Shown one piece after another: positions 1 through 8,136 of a DNA stretch of 64,000 nt. The position numbers were made by a program, and so were the translations under genes. The notes under the pieces were generated by a model, which saw nothing but the letters and a program-made list of their open reading frames with translations, made no database searches and was not told the DNA's origin. Origin of the DNA: Methylopila capsulata (GTDB lineage Bacteria > Pseudomonadota > Alphaproteobacteria > Rhizobiales > Methylopilaceae); the NCBI RefSeq assembly GCF_016907975.1, contig NZ_JAFBCY010000002.1, positions 248,001-312,000 on the forward strand, given 5' to 3'. Numbering within the stretch: position 1 is the first letter of the stretch; each line of letters starts with the position of its first letter.

Positions 1-378
1 ACCTCGTTCCTGATCCTCTTCATCATGTACCTCGGGCTGATGGCGCTGCGCTCCGCCATCGAGGAGCCGTCGCGGGCGGCGAAGGCCTGCGCGATCCTGA
101 CGCTGGTGGGATCGGTCAACATCCCGATCATCAAGTTCTCGGTCGACTGGTGGAACACGCTGCACCAGCCGGCCTCCGTGATCCGCGCCGGCAAGCCGAC
201 CATGGACCCGTCCATCCTTTGGCCGCTGCTGATCGCAGCCGTCGCCTTCACGCTGCTGTTCACGACGCTGCACCTCGTCGGCATGCGCACCGAGCTGCTG
301 CGCCGTCGGGCGCGCACCCTGCGCCTCACCGCTGCGGCCTCGGCGCCCGCCGCCCTCGCGCCGGAGCCGGCGGAATGA
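1..378 (+). CDS. ccmC: Heme exporter/cytochrome c maturation protein CcmC, 3' part
   Basis: The gene is cut by the window edge; 125 C-terminal residues remain. CcmC is the inner-membrane protein that presents heme to CcmE during system I cytochrome c maturation. What is visible matches the end of the family: a membrane segment reading SFLILFIMYLGLMALRSAI, then the loop with SVDWWNTLHQPAS, the conserved tryptophan-rich heme-handling region, and a last membrane helix (LIAAVAFTLLF). The stop codon overlaps the ccmD start in ATGA, so the two are translationally coupled. The tail after the last helix is Ala/Pro/Arg rich. Confidence 0.93.
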   Translation, partial: TSFLILFIMYLGLMALRSAIEEPSRAAKACAILTLVGSVNIPIIKFSVDWWNTLHQPASVIRAGKPTMDPSILWPLLIAAVAFTLLFTTLHLVGMRTELLRRRARTLRLTAAASAPAALAPEPAE

Positions 379-545
379 CCGACCCGCACTTTGGCTACAT
401 CGCCGCCTCCTACGCCATCGCCTTCGTGGTGATCGCGGGCCTCATTCTCTGGACCGCGCTCGACCAGCGCGCCCAGCGCCGGGCGCTTGCGGAGCTTGAG
501 GCCCGGTCGGGGCGACGGCGCGCCGCCGACGGACCGCGCCCATGA
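375..545 (+). CDS. ccmD: Heme exporter protein CcmD
   Basis: A 56-residue protein with one membrane helix (IAASYAIAFVVIAGLILW) followed by a basic tail (DQRAQRRALAELEARS). This is the size and layout of CcmD, the small protein that helps release holo-CcmE from the CcmABC complex. The FGYIAASYA start is typical of the family. Start chosen at the ATG overlapping the ccmC stop; its own end overlaps the ccmG start in ATGA. Sequence conservation in this family is low, so position between ccmC and ccmG carries much of the weight. Confidence 0.88.
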   Translation: MTDPHFGYIAASYAIAFVVIAGLILWTALDQRAQRRALAELEARSGRRRAADGPRP

Positions 546-1165
546 CCGCGCCGACCACGCCCGGCGACCGGCCCTCGCCACTGCGGCGGGCGCTGTTCGC
601 GCTGCCCGTCGCGCTGGTCGCGGTCGGCGTCTGGTTCTTCTACGGCTCGCTGACGAGCGGGCGGGACCCCGCGGCCCTGCCCTCGGCGCTGGTCGGGCGG
701 GCGGCCCCGCAGACGGCGCTTCCCGCGCTCGAGGGGCTGCTGGCGAACGGCGCGCCGGTCGCGGGCTTTTCGAGCGCGGACCTTGCGACCGGGCAGGTCA
801 CGCTGGTGAACGTGTTCGCCTCCTGGTGCGCCCCCTGCCGGCAGGAGCATCCGGTGCTGATGCGTCTGCGGGAGCAGGGCGTCCGCATTCTCGGGCTGAA
901 CTACAAGGACACGGCCGAGAACGCCCGGCGCTTCCTCGGCGGCCTCGGCAACCCCTACGAGCGCGTCGGCGTCGACGCCAGCGGCCGGGCGGGCGTCGAG
1001 TGGGGCGTCTACGGCGTACCCGAGACCTTCGTGGTGACGGGCGACGGCCGCGTCGCCTTCAAGTTCGTGGGGCCGCTGACGATGGAGTCCGCGGAGGCGA
1101 CGCTGAAGCCGCAGATCGAGAAGGCCAAGGCGGCGAAGCCCGCGACGGACAAGCCGTCGAGCTGA
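542..1165 (+). CDS. ccmG: Thiol:disulfide interchange protein CcmG/DsbE
   Basis: A 207-residue periplasmic thioredoxin-like protein anchored by an N-terminal helix (about residues 17-37, FALPVALVAVGVWFFYG). The redox site is WCAPC in the context NVFASWCAPCRQEHP (about residues 90-104), and the cis-Pro loop is GVYGVPETFVV. CcmG keeps the apocytochrome CXXCH cysteines reduced before heme ligation. The start codon overlaps the ccmD stop. The Lys/Ala tail after residue 190 is variable. It is the last ccm gene seen here; the next gene starts 109 bp downstream and is unrelated. Confidence 0.93.
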   Translation: MTAPTTPGDRPSPLRRALFALPVALVAVGVWFFYGSLTSGRDPAALPSALVGRAAPQTALPALEGLLANGAPVAGFSSADLATGQVTLVNVFASWCAPCRQEHPVLMRLREQGVRILGLNYKDTAENARRFLGGLGNPYERVGVDASGRAGVEWGVYGVPETFVVTGDGRVAFKFVGPLTMESAEATLKPQIEKAKAAKPATDKPSS

Positions 1166-1274
1166 CCGGGCCGGAGCGGGATCGGGCGCCCCGGGACCGG
1201 GCTTCGCCGCTCCACGCCGCAGACTTCGGCCAGCGCCCCTCCCCGCGCGCGGCGAAACTCTTATCTCTCTCCCC

Positions 1275-3803
1275 GTGTCCACCCGCGCCCGCGTCCCCTC
1301 CGCAGCCGTGCTGCCCGACCGCTTCGTGCGCTGGTTCGCCGGGCGCGGCTGGAGCCCGCGCGTCCACCAGCTCGAACTCATGGCGCACGCGCAAGGCGGC
1401 CGCGACGCGTTGCTGATCGCCCCGACCGGCGCCGGCAAGACGCTGGCGGGCTTCCTGCCGACACTGGTGGAGCTCGCCGAGCGCGGGGCGTCGAACTCCG
1501 GCAACGCCGGCATCCACACGCTCTACGTCTCGCCGCTGAAGGCGCTCGCGGTCGACGTGGCGCGCAACCTGGAGCGGCCGATCGCGGAGATGGGTCTCCC
1601 CGTCCGCGTGGAGGGCCGCACCGGCGACACGCCCGCCTCCCGCCGCAAGCGGCAGAAGGAGCAGCCGCCGGACATCCTGCTCACCACGCCCGAACAGATC
1701 GCGCTGCTGATCGGCGACCCCAGCGCAGGCCGGCTGTTCGAGACGGTGAAGCGGGTGGTGGTGGACGAGCTGCACGCGCTCGGCCCAACCAAGCGCGGCG
1801 ATCAGCTGGCGCTGGCGCTCGCCCGCATCCGGGCGCTGGCGCCGGACGTCGTCACGGTCGGGCTCTCCGCCACCGTAAGCGACCCCGACGCGCTGCGCCG
1901 CTGGCTGGTCGACCCGCGCCGGGGCCGCCCGATGGCGGAGCTGGTGCAGATCGCCGGCGGCGCGGCGCCGGACATCTCGATCCACCAGACCGACGAGCGC
2001 CTGCCCTGGTCCGGCCACGGCGGCCGCCATGCGCTGGGCGCGATCTATGAGGAGATCAAGCGCCACAAGACCACGCTGCTGTTCGCCAACACCCGGGCGC
2101 AGGCCGAGCTGACGTTCCAGGAGCTGTGGCGGATCAACGAGGACACGCTGCCGATCGCGCTCCACCACGGCTCGCTGGACGTCGGCCAGCGCCGCAAGGT
2201 GGAGGCCGCCATGGGCGAGGGCCGGCTGAAGGCGGTGGTCGCGACCTCCACGCTCGATCTCGGCATCGACTGGGGGGACGTCGACCTCGTAGTCCACATG
2301 GGATCGCCGAAAGGCGCCTCGCGGCTGCTGCAGCGGACGGGCCGCGCCAACCACCGGCTGGACGAGCCCTCCAAGGCCATCATGGTGCCGGCGAACCGCT
2401 TCGAGGTGATCGAGTGCGAGGCCGCCAGAGCCGCGGCGCTCGCCGGCGAGCAGGACGCGGAAGCCGCGAAGCCCGGCTCGCTGGACGTGCTGGCGCAGCA
2501 CGTGCTCGGCGTCGCCTGCGGAGGCCCGTTCGACGCCGGCGCGCTGTTCTCGGAGGTGACCTCGGCCGCCCCTTACGCGAACGTCGACCGCGCGACCTTC
2601 GACGACGTCGTCGCCTTCGTCGCCACCGGCGGCTACGCGCTGCGCTCCTACGAGCGCTTCGCCAAGATCCGGAAGACCAAGGACGGGCTGTGGCGGGTCT
2701 CGAACCCGCAGGTGGCGCAGAGCTGGCGCATGAACGTCGGCACCATCATCGAGGCCACGACCCTGAAAGTGCGCCTCGCCAAGGCGCGCCGCAGCAAGGC
2801 CGGGGCGGTGGGGCCCGGCGGCTTCGGCGGGCGGGTGCTGGGCGAGATCGAGGAGTACTTCGTCGAGACCCTCACCCCCGGCGACACCTTCATGTTCGCC
2901 GGCGAGATCCTGAAGTTCGACGCGCTGGTCGACACCGACGTCTACGCCTCGCGCTCGACCTCCGACGCGCCGAAGGTGCCGACCTACGTGGGCGGCCGCA
3001 TGCCGCTGACGACCGACGTCGCGGCCCGCGTGCGCGGCATCATCGACGACCGCGCGAGCTGGCCGACGCTGCCCGAGCAGACCCGCGAATGGCTCGGCCT
3101 GCAGCAGCGCCGCTCGCTGATCCCGGAGCCGGAGCAGCTTTTGGTCGAGACCTTTCCGCGGGCGGGCAAGAACTTCCTCGTGGCCTACACCTTCGAGGGC
3201 CGGCTCGCGAACCAGACGCTCGGCATGCTGCTGACCCGCCGGCTGGAGCGGGCGCACGCCGCCCCGCTCGGCTTCGTGGCGAGCGACTACTGCCTCGCGG
3301 TCTGGGCCTTGCGGGACATGGGCGCGATGATCGCGGGCGACCTGCTCTCGCTCGACGCGCTGTTCGACCAGGACATGCTGGGCGACGACCTGGAGGCCTG
3401 GCTGGAGGAAAGCGCGCTGATGAAGCGCACCTTCCGCAACTGCGCCATCATCGCCGGCCTGATCGAGCGCAACGTGATCGGCGCGAAGCGAAAGACCGGG
3501 CGGCAGGTCACCATGTCGACCGACCTGATCTACGACGTGCTGCGCCGGCACGAGCCCGACCACGTCCTGCTCCGCGCCGCCCGGGCCGACGCCTCCCGCG
3601 GCCTGATCGACCTCGAGCGCATCGTCGAGATGCTGGCGCGGGTGAAGGGCCACATGGTCCACAAGCCGCTGTCGCGGGTTTCGCCGCTGGCCGTGCCCGT
3701 GCTGCTGGAGGTCGGCCGCGAGCCAGTCTACGGCGCCTCCCAGGACGCGCTGCTGAAGCTGGCGGCGGACGATCTCGTGGCGGAGGCGATGGCGGAGGAC
3801 TGA
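1275..3803 (+). CDS. Ligase-associated DNA damage response DEXH-box helicase (Lhr-like)
   Basis: An 842-residue superfamily 2 helicase of the Lhr-like type found with bacterial ATP-dependent ligases. Visible motifs: Q-motif region RGWSPRVHQLELM, Walker A APTGAGKT (about residues 48-55), DELH Walker B in VVVDELHAL, SAT motif GLSATVSD, motif IV LLFANTRAQAEL, motif V TSTLDLGIDWGDVDLV and motif VI QRTGRANHR. The C-terminal half is the winged-helix/DUF4910-like Lhr core. Translation probably begins at GTG 1275; no strong Shine-Dalgarno was seen. The phosphoesterase of the same repair set (pdeM) follows after 240 bp. Subfamily naming rests on overall architecture and that neighbour. Confidence 0.92.
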   Translation: MSTRARVPSAAVLPDRFVRWFAGRGWSPRVHQLELMAHAQGGRDALLIAPTGAGKTLAGFLPTLVELAERGASNSGNAGIHTLYVSPLKALAVDVARNLERPIAEMGLPVRVEGRTGDTPASRRKRQKEQPPDILLTTPEQIALLIGDPSAGRLFETVKRVVVDELHALGPTKRGDQLALALARIRALAPDVVTVGLSATVSDPDALRRWLVDPRRGRPMAELVQIAGGAAPDISIHQTDERLPWSGHGGRHALGAIYEEIKRHKTTLLFANTRAQAELTFQELWRINEDTLPIALHHGSLDVGQRRKVEAAMGEGRLKAVVATSTLDLGIDWGDVDLVVHMGSPKGASRLLQRTGRANHRLDEPSKAIMVPANRFEVIECEAARAAALAGEQDAEAAKPGSLDVLAQHVLGVACGGPFDAGALFSEVTSAAPYANVDRATFDDVVAFVATGGYALRSYERFAKIRKTKDGLWRVSNPQVAQSWRMNVGTIIEATTLKVRLAKARRSKAGAVGPGGFGGRVLGEIEEYFVETLTPGDTFMFAGEILKFDALVDTDVYASRSTSDAPKVPTYVGGRMPLTTDVAARVRGIIDDRASWPTLPEQTREWLGLQQRRSLIPEPEQLLVETFPRAGKNFLVAYTFEGRLANQTLGMLLTRRLERAHAAPLGFVASDYCLAVWALRDMGAMIAGDLLSLDALFDQDMLGDDLEAWLEESALMKRTFRNCAIIAGLIERNVIGAKRKTGRQVTMSTDLIYDVLRRHEPDHVLLRAARADASRGLIDLERIVEMLARVKGHMVHKPLSRVSPLAVPVLLEVGREPVYGASQDALLKLAADDLVAEAMAED

Positions 3804-3877
3804 GCAACGGCGTCATCCCGGACGGCCGGAGGCCGAGCCGGGATCGTTCGGGTTCGCGCGCAGCCCATACCCACCGC

Positions 3878-3966
3878 GTCATGGTTCGGCTTGACCGGAC
3901 CATCCATGCCGGACGTCGAACTCCACGTCGGAGATGGGTCCTGCGGTCAAGCCGGAGGACGACGGG
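3878..3966. repeat. Fold-back intergenic repeat (GGCTTGACCGGACC type)
   Basis: Intergenic DNA between the helicase and pdeM with inverted ends: GGCTTGACCGGACC near 3888 and GGTCAAGCCGGAGGACGAC near 3945. A related copy lies at 31518-31604. A second small inverted element (TCATCCCGGA...CCGGGATCG, about 3813-3846) sits just upstream. The rest of the 240-bp gap shows no gene. Confidence 0.7.
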
Positions 3967-4043
3967 GTGCTTCGCGTGATACCTCCGCCATGGACCGCCG
4001 CCTTTATGGACCGCCCCTCCAAGTTCCTGCTACGTTCTCATCC

Positions 4044-4760
4044 ATGACGATTCGCTCCGCCCGCCTCACGCACGACGCGATCGAGCCCACGCTCGACGTC
4101 GCGGGCGTTGCGCTGGTCGCCGATCCGCTCGGGGCGCTCTTCGAACCGGCCTCGGGCGCGCTGATCGTGGCGGACCTGCATCTGGAGAAGGGCTCCTCCT
4201 TCGCCCGCCGCGGGCAGATGTTGCCGCCCTACGACACCGCGACCACGCTCGGCCGGCTCGCGCGCCTCGTCGCGGCCTACCAGCCGCGGGCGGTGATCGC
4301 GCTCGGCGACAGCTTCCACGACGACGGCGGCCCCGCGCGCATGCACGCGGCGGACCGCGCGGCGACGGCCGAGCTTCAGCGCGGGCGCGACTGGATCTGG
4401 ATCGCCGGCAACCACGACCCCGCGCCGCCGGCGGGCCTCGGCGGCGAAGCGCGCGACGCCCTTGCGCTTGGCGCCCTCATGCTGCGCCACGAGCCGACGG
4501 CGGGCGCGGCGCCCGGCGAACTTGCCGGCCATCTCCACCCGGTGGCGAAGGTGGCGGTGCGCGGCCGCTCCCTGCGCCGCCGCTGCTTCGCCACCGACGG
4601 CGCCCGCGTGGTGCTGCCGGCCTTCGGCGCCTATGCTGGCGGCCTGAACGTGCGCGACAAGGCCTTCGCTGGCCTATTCTTAGGCGACGCCTTCACCGCC
4701 TGGATGCTGGGCGACGCCGGCGTCTACGCCTTCGCATCGCGCGGCCTCCGGCCGGACTGA
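4044..4760 (+). CDS. pdeM: Ligase-associated DNA damage response endonuclease PdeM
   Basis: A 238-residue metallophosphoesterase. The metal-binding motifs are in order: VADLHLEKG (Dx H), ALGDSFHDDGG (GD), WIAGNHD (GNHD) and GHLHPVAKV (GHLH). This matches the PdeM family that travels with Lhr-like helicases, ATP-dependent DNA ligases and an exonuclease. The reading frame stays open upstream to 3891, but that stretch lies in the fold-back repeat and codes for no recognisable domain, so the ATG at 4044 was chosen. The gene converges on the acyl-CoA synthetase gene, with a large inverted repeat between them. Confidence 0.9.
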   Translation: MTIRSARLTHDAIEPTLDVAGVALVADPLGALFEPASGALIVADLHLEKGSSFARRGQMLPPYDTATTLGRLARLVAAYQPRAVIALGDSFHDDGGPARMHAADRAATAELQRGRDWIWIAGNHDPAPPAGLGGEARDALALGALMLRHEPTAGAAPGELAGHLHPVAKVAVRGRSLRRRCFATDGARVVLPAFGAYAGGLNVRDKAFAGLFLGDAFTAWMLGDAGVYAFASRGLRPD

Positions 4761-4773
4761 CGCGCCCTCCCGT

Positions 4774-4925
4774 CCCTTCTCCCCTTGCGGGAGAAGGGGA
4801 TGGCGGCGCAGCCGACAGCCGGATGAGGGGTGGTCCGGGACATCCTGAACGGCGACGAGGGCGTCCCGGACGACCCCTCATCCGGCGCTTCGCGCCACCT
4901 TCTCCCGCAAGGGGAGAAGGGAAGG
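4774..4925. repeat. 150-bp fold-back repeat between convergent genes
   Basis: The ends are exact inverted copies: CCTTCTCCCCTTGCGGGAG near 4775 and CTCCCGCAAGGGGAGAAGG near 4902. The inner segments (GGATGAGGGGTGGTCC and GGACGACCCCTCATCC) are also inverted. RNA from either strand could fold into a long hairpin and act as a bidirectional end signal. Related copies lie at 9702-9769, 28321-28450 and, more distantly, 59258-59397. Confidence 0.8.
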
Positions 4926-4954
4926 AGGCCCCGCTGCTCGGATGAGCTGACGGC

Positions 4955-6772
4955 CTAGATCCGCACCCTCTTCTCCGCCACGGCGGCGAACAGCTCCACG
5001 TCGAGCGGCGTGAAGCGGCCCTCGGTCGGGTGCGCGAGGTAAAGCGGGTCCGTCACCAGCGCCGGGTCGCAGCCCTCCCGCACCAGATCCATCTTGCGCT
5101 GCTTGAACGTGCCGGTGACGTCGATCGTCCGGCCGATCCGCAGGAACACCGGCCTCGCATAGGGCGGCAGGCTGGACGCCAGGAAGGCGTGAAGGCCGGC
5201 GAGGTCCAGCTCGCCCTCCGTCACCAGCAGCGCCATGCCGGCCCGGCCGTCGTAGCCCGGCGCCGCCACGCCGTAGACCGTGACGTCGGTCACGCCGGGG
5301 AACATCGAGATCGTCTCGGAGACCTCCGAGGTCGCGACGTTCTCGCCCTTCCAGCGGAAGGTGTCTCCGATCCGGTCCACGAAGTAGAAATAGCCGTCCG
5401 CGTCCTGCCGCATCAGGTCGCCGGTGCGGAACCAGCGGTCGCCGGGCTCGAAGGCGTCGGTGAGGATCTTGCGCTTCGTCGCCTCCGGGTCGGCGTAGCC
5501 CTCGAAGCGCATCGAGGGCTTCGACGGGTCGTTGAGGATGCGCCCCACCACCTCGCCCACTTCGCCCGGCGGGCACTCCAGGCAGCGGCCCGAGGCGTCG
5601 CGCACCTCCTCGCAGGCCTCCACGTCGAAGCGGATGACCTTGGTCGGGAACTTGCGCTTCATGTACCAGGGGATGCGCCCGACGGCGCCCGGCGTGCCGT
5701 CGAGGTTGAACAGCGCGACGTTGCCTTCGGTCGCCGCGTACCATTCCAGGATGAAGGGGATCTTGAAGCGCTCGGCGAACTGCGGCCAGACGTCGGGGCG
5801 CAGGCCGTTGCCGCAGACGAGGCGCAGCTTGTGCCGCGTCTCGGCCTCGCAGGGCGGCGTGTGCACGAGATAGCGGCAGAGCTCCCCGATGTACTCGGCC
5901 AGCGTGCACTCCGTCGCGACCACGTCGTCCCAGAACCGGCTCGCCTGGAAACGCTCGCGGATCACCACCGATGCGCCCGCCAGCAGCGGCGCGCAGGCCG
6001 CGATGACGCCGCCGACGGTGTGGTACATCGGCAGGCAGTCGTACATCCGGTCGTCCGGCCGCACGCCCATCGCGCCCATGAAGCCATGGGTGATCGCCAT
6101 CAGCCGGTAATGGTTGATGTTCGCGGCCTTGGGCATGCCCGTGGTGCCGCTGGTGTAGATGAACAGCGCGCGGTCCTCGACCGTCAGCCGCGGCAGATCG
6201 GCGGCCGGCAGCGGCTCGCCGGAAAAGCCCGCCAGCGCCTGGTCGATGCGCGGCCCGTCGAAGGCGGCCTCGCCCTCGGCCGCGCCATGGAGCCAGACCG
6301 CCGGGCGCGGCTCCACGCTCACGAAGGCGTCGGCGGAGGCGTAGGCCGGGGCGAGGTTCGCGCCGACGATCACGTGCTTCGGCCCGACGATCGAGACGCA
6401 GTGGGCGAGCGGTCCGCCGGACAGGTTGGTGTTGAGCAGCGCGACGACGCCCCCGACCCGCGTGATCCCGAGCCAGCAGGCGAGATAGTCCGGCCGGTTG
6501 GTCATCAACAGAGCGACCACGTCGCCCTTAGCCACGCCGTTCGCCTGCGCCCAGCGGGCGTAGGCGTTGGCGCGGGCGTCGAGCTCCGCGAAGCTGTAGG
6601 TCTCGTGCTCCGAGATCAGGGCCGTGCGGGAGCCGTGCTTCGCCGCGAGCTCCGCGACGACGTGCGGGAACACCCGCCCGCGGTCGCGGCCGATCGGCAT
6701 GGTGGCGCGCAGCGCCCGCAGAACCCCCTTGAGGAAAAGCCAATCCCGCGCGAGCCGCGACCACGGCGCCAT
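4955..6772 (-). CDS. Long-chain acyl-CoA synthetase, FATP/FadD6 type
   Basis: A 605-residue adenylate-forming enzyme that activates a fatty acid to its CoA ester via an acyl-AMP. The P-loop-like AMP motif is [16 protein letters not shown] (about residues 212-227). The FATP signature is FYFVDRIGDTFRWKGENVAT (about residues 455-474), which separates it from ordinary FadD and places it with very-long-chain/FATP-like synthetases. Other conserved pieces are YDCLPMYHTVGG and EWYAATEGN. The N-terminus starts with an amphipathic or membrane-associating stretch (WLFLKGVLRALRAT). The gene stands alone, convergent with pdeM and 129 bp downstream of cobW on the same strand. Chain-length preference cannot be read from the sequence. 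Confidence 0.9.
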   Translation of the reverse strand: MAPWSRLARDWLFLKGVLRALRATMPIGRDRGRVFPHVVAELAAKHGSRTALISEHETYSFAELDARANAYARWAQANGVAKGDVVALLMTNRPDYLACWLGITRVGGVVALLNTNLSGGPLAHCVSIVGPKHVIVGANLAPAYASADAFVSVEPRPAVWLHGAAEGEAAFDGPRIDQALAGFSGEPLPAADLPRLTVEDRALFIYTSGTTGMPKAANINHYRLMAITHGFMGAMGVRPDDRMYDCLPMYHTVGGVIAACAPLLAGASVVIRERFQASRFWDDVVATECTLAEYIGELCRYLVHTPPCEAETRHKLRLVCGNGLRPDVWPQFAERFKIPFILEWYAATEGNVALFNLDGTPGAVGRIPWYMKRKFPTKVIRFDVEACEEVRDASGRCLECPPGEVGEVVGRILNDPSKPSMRFEGYADPEATKRKILTDAFEPGDRWFRTGDLMRQDADGYFYFVDRIGDTFRWKGENVATSEVSETISMFPGVTDVTVYGVAAPGYDGRAGMALLVTEGELDLAGLHAFLASSLPPYARPVFLRIGRTIDVTGTFKQRKMDLVREGCDPALVTDPLYLAHPTEGRFTPLDVELFAAVAEKRVRI

Positions 6773-6901
6773 GCACCCTCCTGCGCTTCGTTCAGCCCGC
6801 GATGCGGCGGCGAAGCGTCTTCGTTGTCATCCTGCAGTGAAGCCCGCCCGCAGGCGCGCTGTCCACCCCTGCGAAGAGGCGACGCTTGCGACGGTGAACG
6901 G

Positions 6902-7936
6902 TCACCCGAGCAGCCCGCCGGCGCGCGGGGCGAGCGGATTGTCGGTCATGGCCGCACGGTCCGCCCGGTCGGGGGCGATGCGGCCGGCGAAGGCGGCGTA
7001 GAGCTTCGCGAGCAGGTCTGGCTCCAGCCCCTCGCCGATCGCGACCAGCCGGGTGCGGCGGTCGTCGTCCGGCCAGGCGTCGAGGAAGCGCGGCGCGGCG
7101 AAGACGTGGCGCACGCCCTGCACCACCAGCGGCCGGTCCGGCTCCTCGACCAGCCGCACCAGCCCCTTCAGCCGCAGCAGCTTCGGCGCGTGCGCCGAGC
7201 GCAGCAGCTCCACGAACAGATCGTAGGACGCGCGCGTCAGCGGCGCCTCGCTCGCCAGCGCGACCGAGACCACCGAGCCATGGATCGCCGGCAGCGCGGG
7301 AAGATCGGGCTTCGGCGCGTCATGGCGCTCGAGGATCTCGCCCGCCGTCACGGTCGCGGCGTCGACCACGCGCGCCAGCGGCGCGAGCGCCGCGACGGCC
7401 GCCCGCGTCGCGGCGGCCTCCGGACCGCTCGCCAGGTCGATCTTCGAGAGAGCCACGAGATCGGCCATCGCCGCCTGCCGGGCGGCTTCGGCGCGCTCGC
7501 TGAGCGTCGCCGCGCCGTCCACGGCGGAGACCACGGCGACGACGCCCGCCACCTGGAAGCGCAGCGCGAGATAGGGATGCAGCGACAGCGTCTGCAGCAC
7601 GGGGACGGGATCGGCGAGGCCCGTCGTCTCCAGCATCAGGCGGCTGAACAGGGGAATGCGGCCGTTGTCGCGGGCGCGCAGCAGGCCCTCCAGCGTCTCG
7701 ATCAGGTCGCCGCGCAACGTGCAGCACAGGCACCCGCCCGCGAGCGCCACGACGCCTTCGGCGGCATGCTCCACCAGCAGGTGATCGACGCCGATCTCGC
7801 CGGCCTCGTTGACCACGACCGCCGCGTCCGACAGCGCGGGGTCGCGCAGCAGCCGGTTCAGCAGCGTTGTCTTGCCGGCCCCCAGAAAGCCGGTGAGCAC
7901 GGTGAGCGGGATCGGGGTGAGGCGGGGGTCGGTCAT
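6902..7936 (-). CDS. CobW/COG0523-family metal-chaperone GTPase
   Basis: A 344-residue G3E-family P-loop GTPase. Walker A is TGFLGAGKTTLLNRLL (residues 15-30), and the metal-binding CxCC is in GGCLCCTLRGD (about residues 68-78). EAGEIGVDH is the switch/Walker B-like region that replaces the usual NEFGE. A SKID motif (ALSKIDLA) gives the guanine-specificity loop. The C-terminal CobW domain ends in the region LVVQGVRHVF. Members deliver Zn, Co or other metals to target enzymes; the sequence does not say which. No Zur box was recognised upstream, and the neighbours do not point to a target. Confidence 0.9.
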   Translation of the reverse strand: MTDPRLTPIPLTVLTGFLGAGKTTLLNRLLRDPALSDAAVVVNEAGEIGVDHLLVEHAAEGVVALAGGCLCCTLRGDLIETLEGLLRARDNGRIPLFSRLMLETTGLADPVPVLQTLSLHPYLALRFQVAGVVAVVSAVDGAATLSERAEAARQAAMADLVALSKIDLASGPEAAATRAAVAALAPLARVVDAATVTAGEILERHDAPKPDLPALPAIHGSVVSVALASEAPLTRASYDLFVELLRSAHAPKLLRLKGLVRLVEEPDRPLVVQGVRHVFAAPRFLDAWPDDDRRTRLVAIGEGLEPDLLAKLYAAFAGRIAPDRADRAAMTDNPLAPRAGGLLG

Positions 7937-8016
7937 GGGACGGGGGCCGGGGGAGACGGGGACATCGGAGATCTGCCGGCTCAGAGAAGGTCCCTACGGC
8001 GCCAAAACCCAGCGCC

Positions 8017-8104
8017 CGTCATCCCCCGGCTTGTCCGGGGGATCCAGGCTTCATGGGACGCAGGGTCCGCTCCGTGGACGCGCCGGATAAACCGGGGCGT
8101 GACG
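8017..8104. repeat. Fold-back intergenic repeat (GTCATCCCCCGGCTTGTCCGG type)
   Basis: It begins with CGTCATCCCCCGGCTTGTCC and ends with an imperfect inverted copy (CCGGATAAACCGGGGCGTGACG). It lies in the 200-bp gap between the carboxypeptidase stop and the cobW start, both on the minus strand. No gene was seen in the gap. Confidence 0.6.
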
Positions 8105-8136
8105 AGCCTTATCCTGAACGTTCGCGACGCGAGCCC

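Noticed and set aside
1059-3662. Very long open frame on the strand opposite the Lhr-like helicase
   Set aside because: It mirrors codon structure of a gene with clear helicase motifs; its product is Arg/Ala/Gly/His-rich without domains. High GC makes such antisense frames common.
3891-4043. N-terminal extension of PdeM
   Set aside because: The 51 extra codons lie in an intergenic fold-back repeat and are not similar to the family; ATG 4044 fits.
4774-4925. CRISPR repeats
   Set aside because: The repeats are inverted, not direct, with no regular spacers; no cas genes are present in the window.
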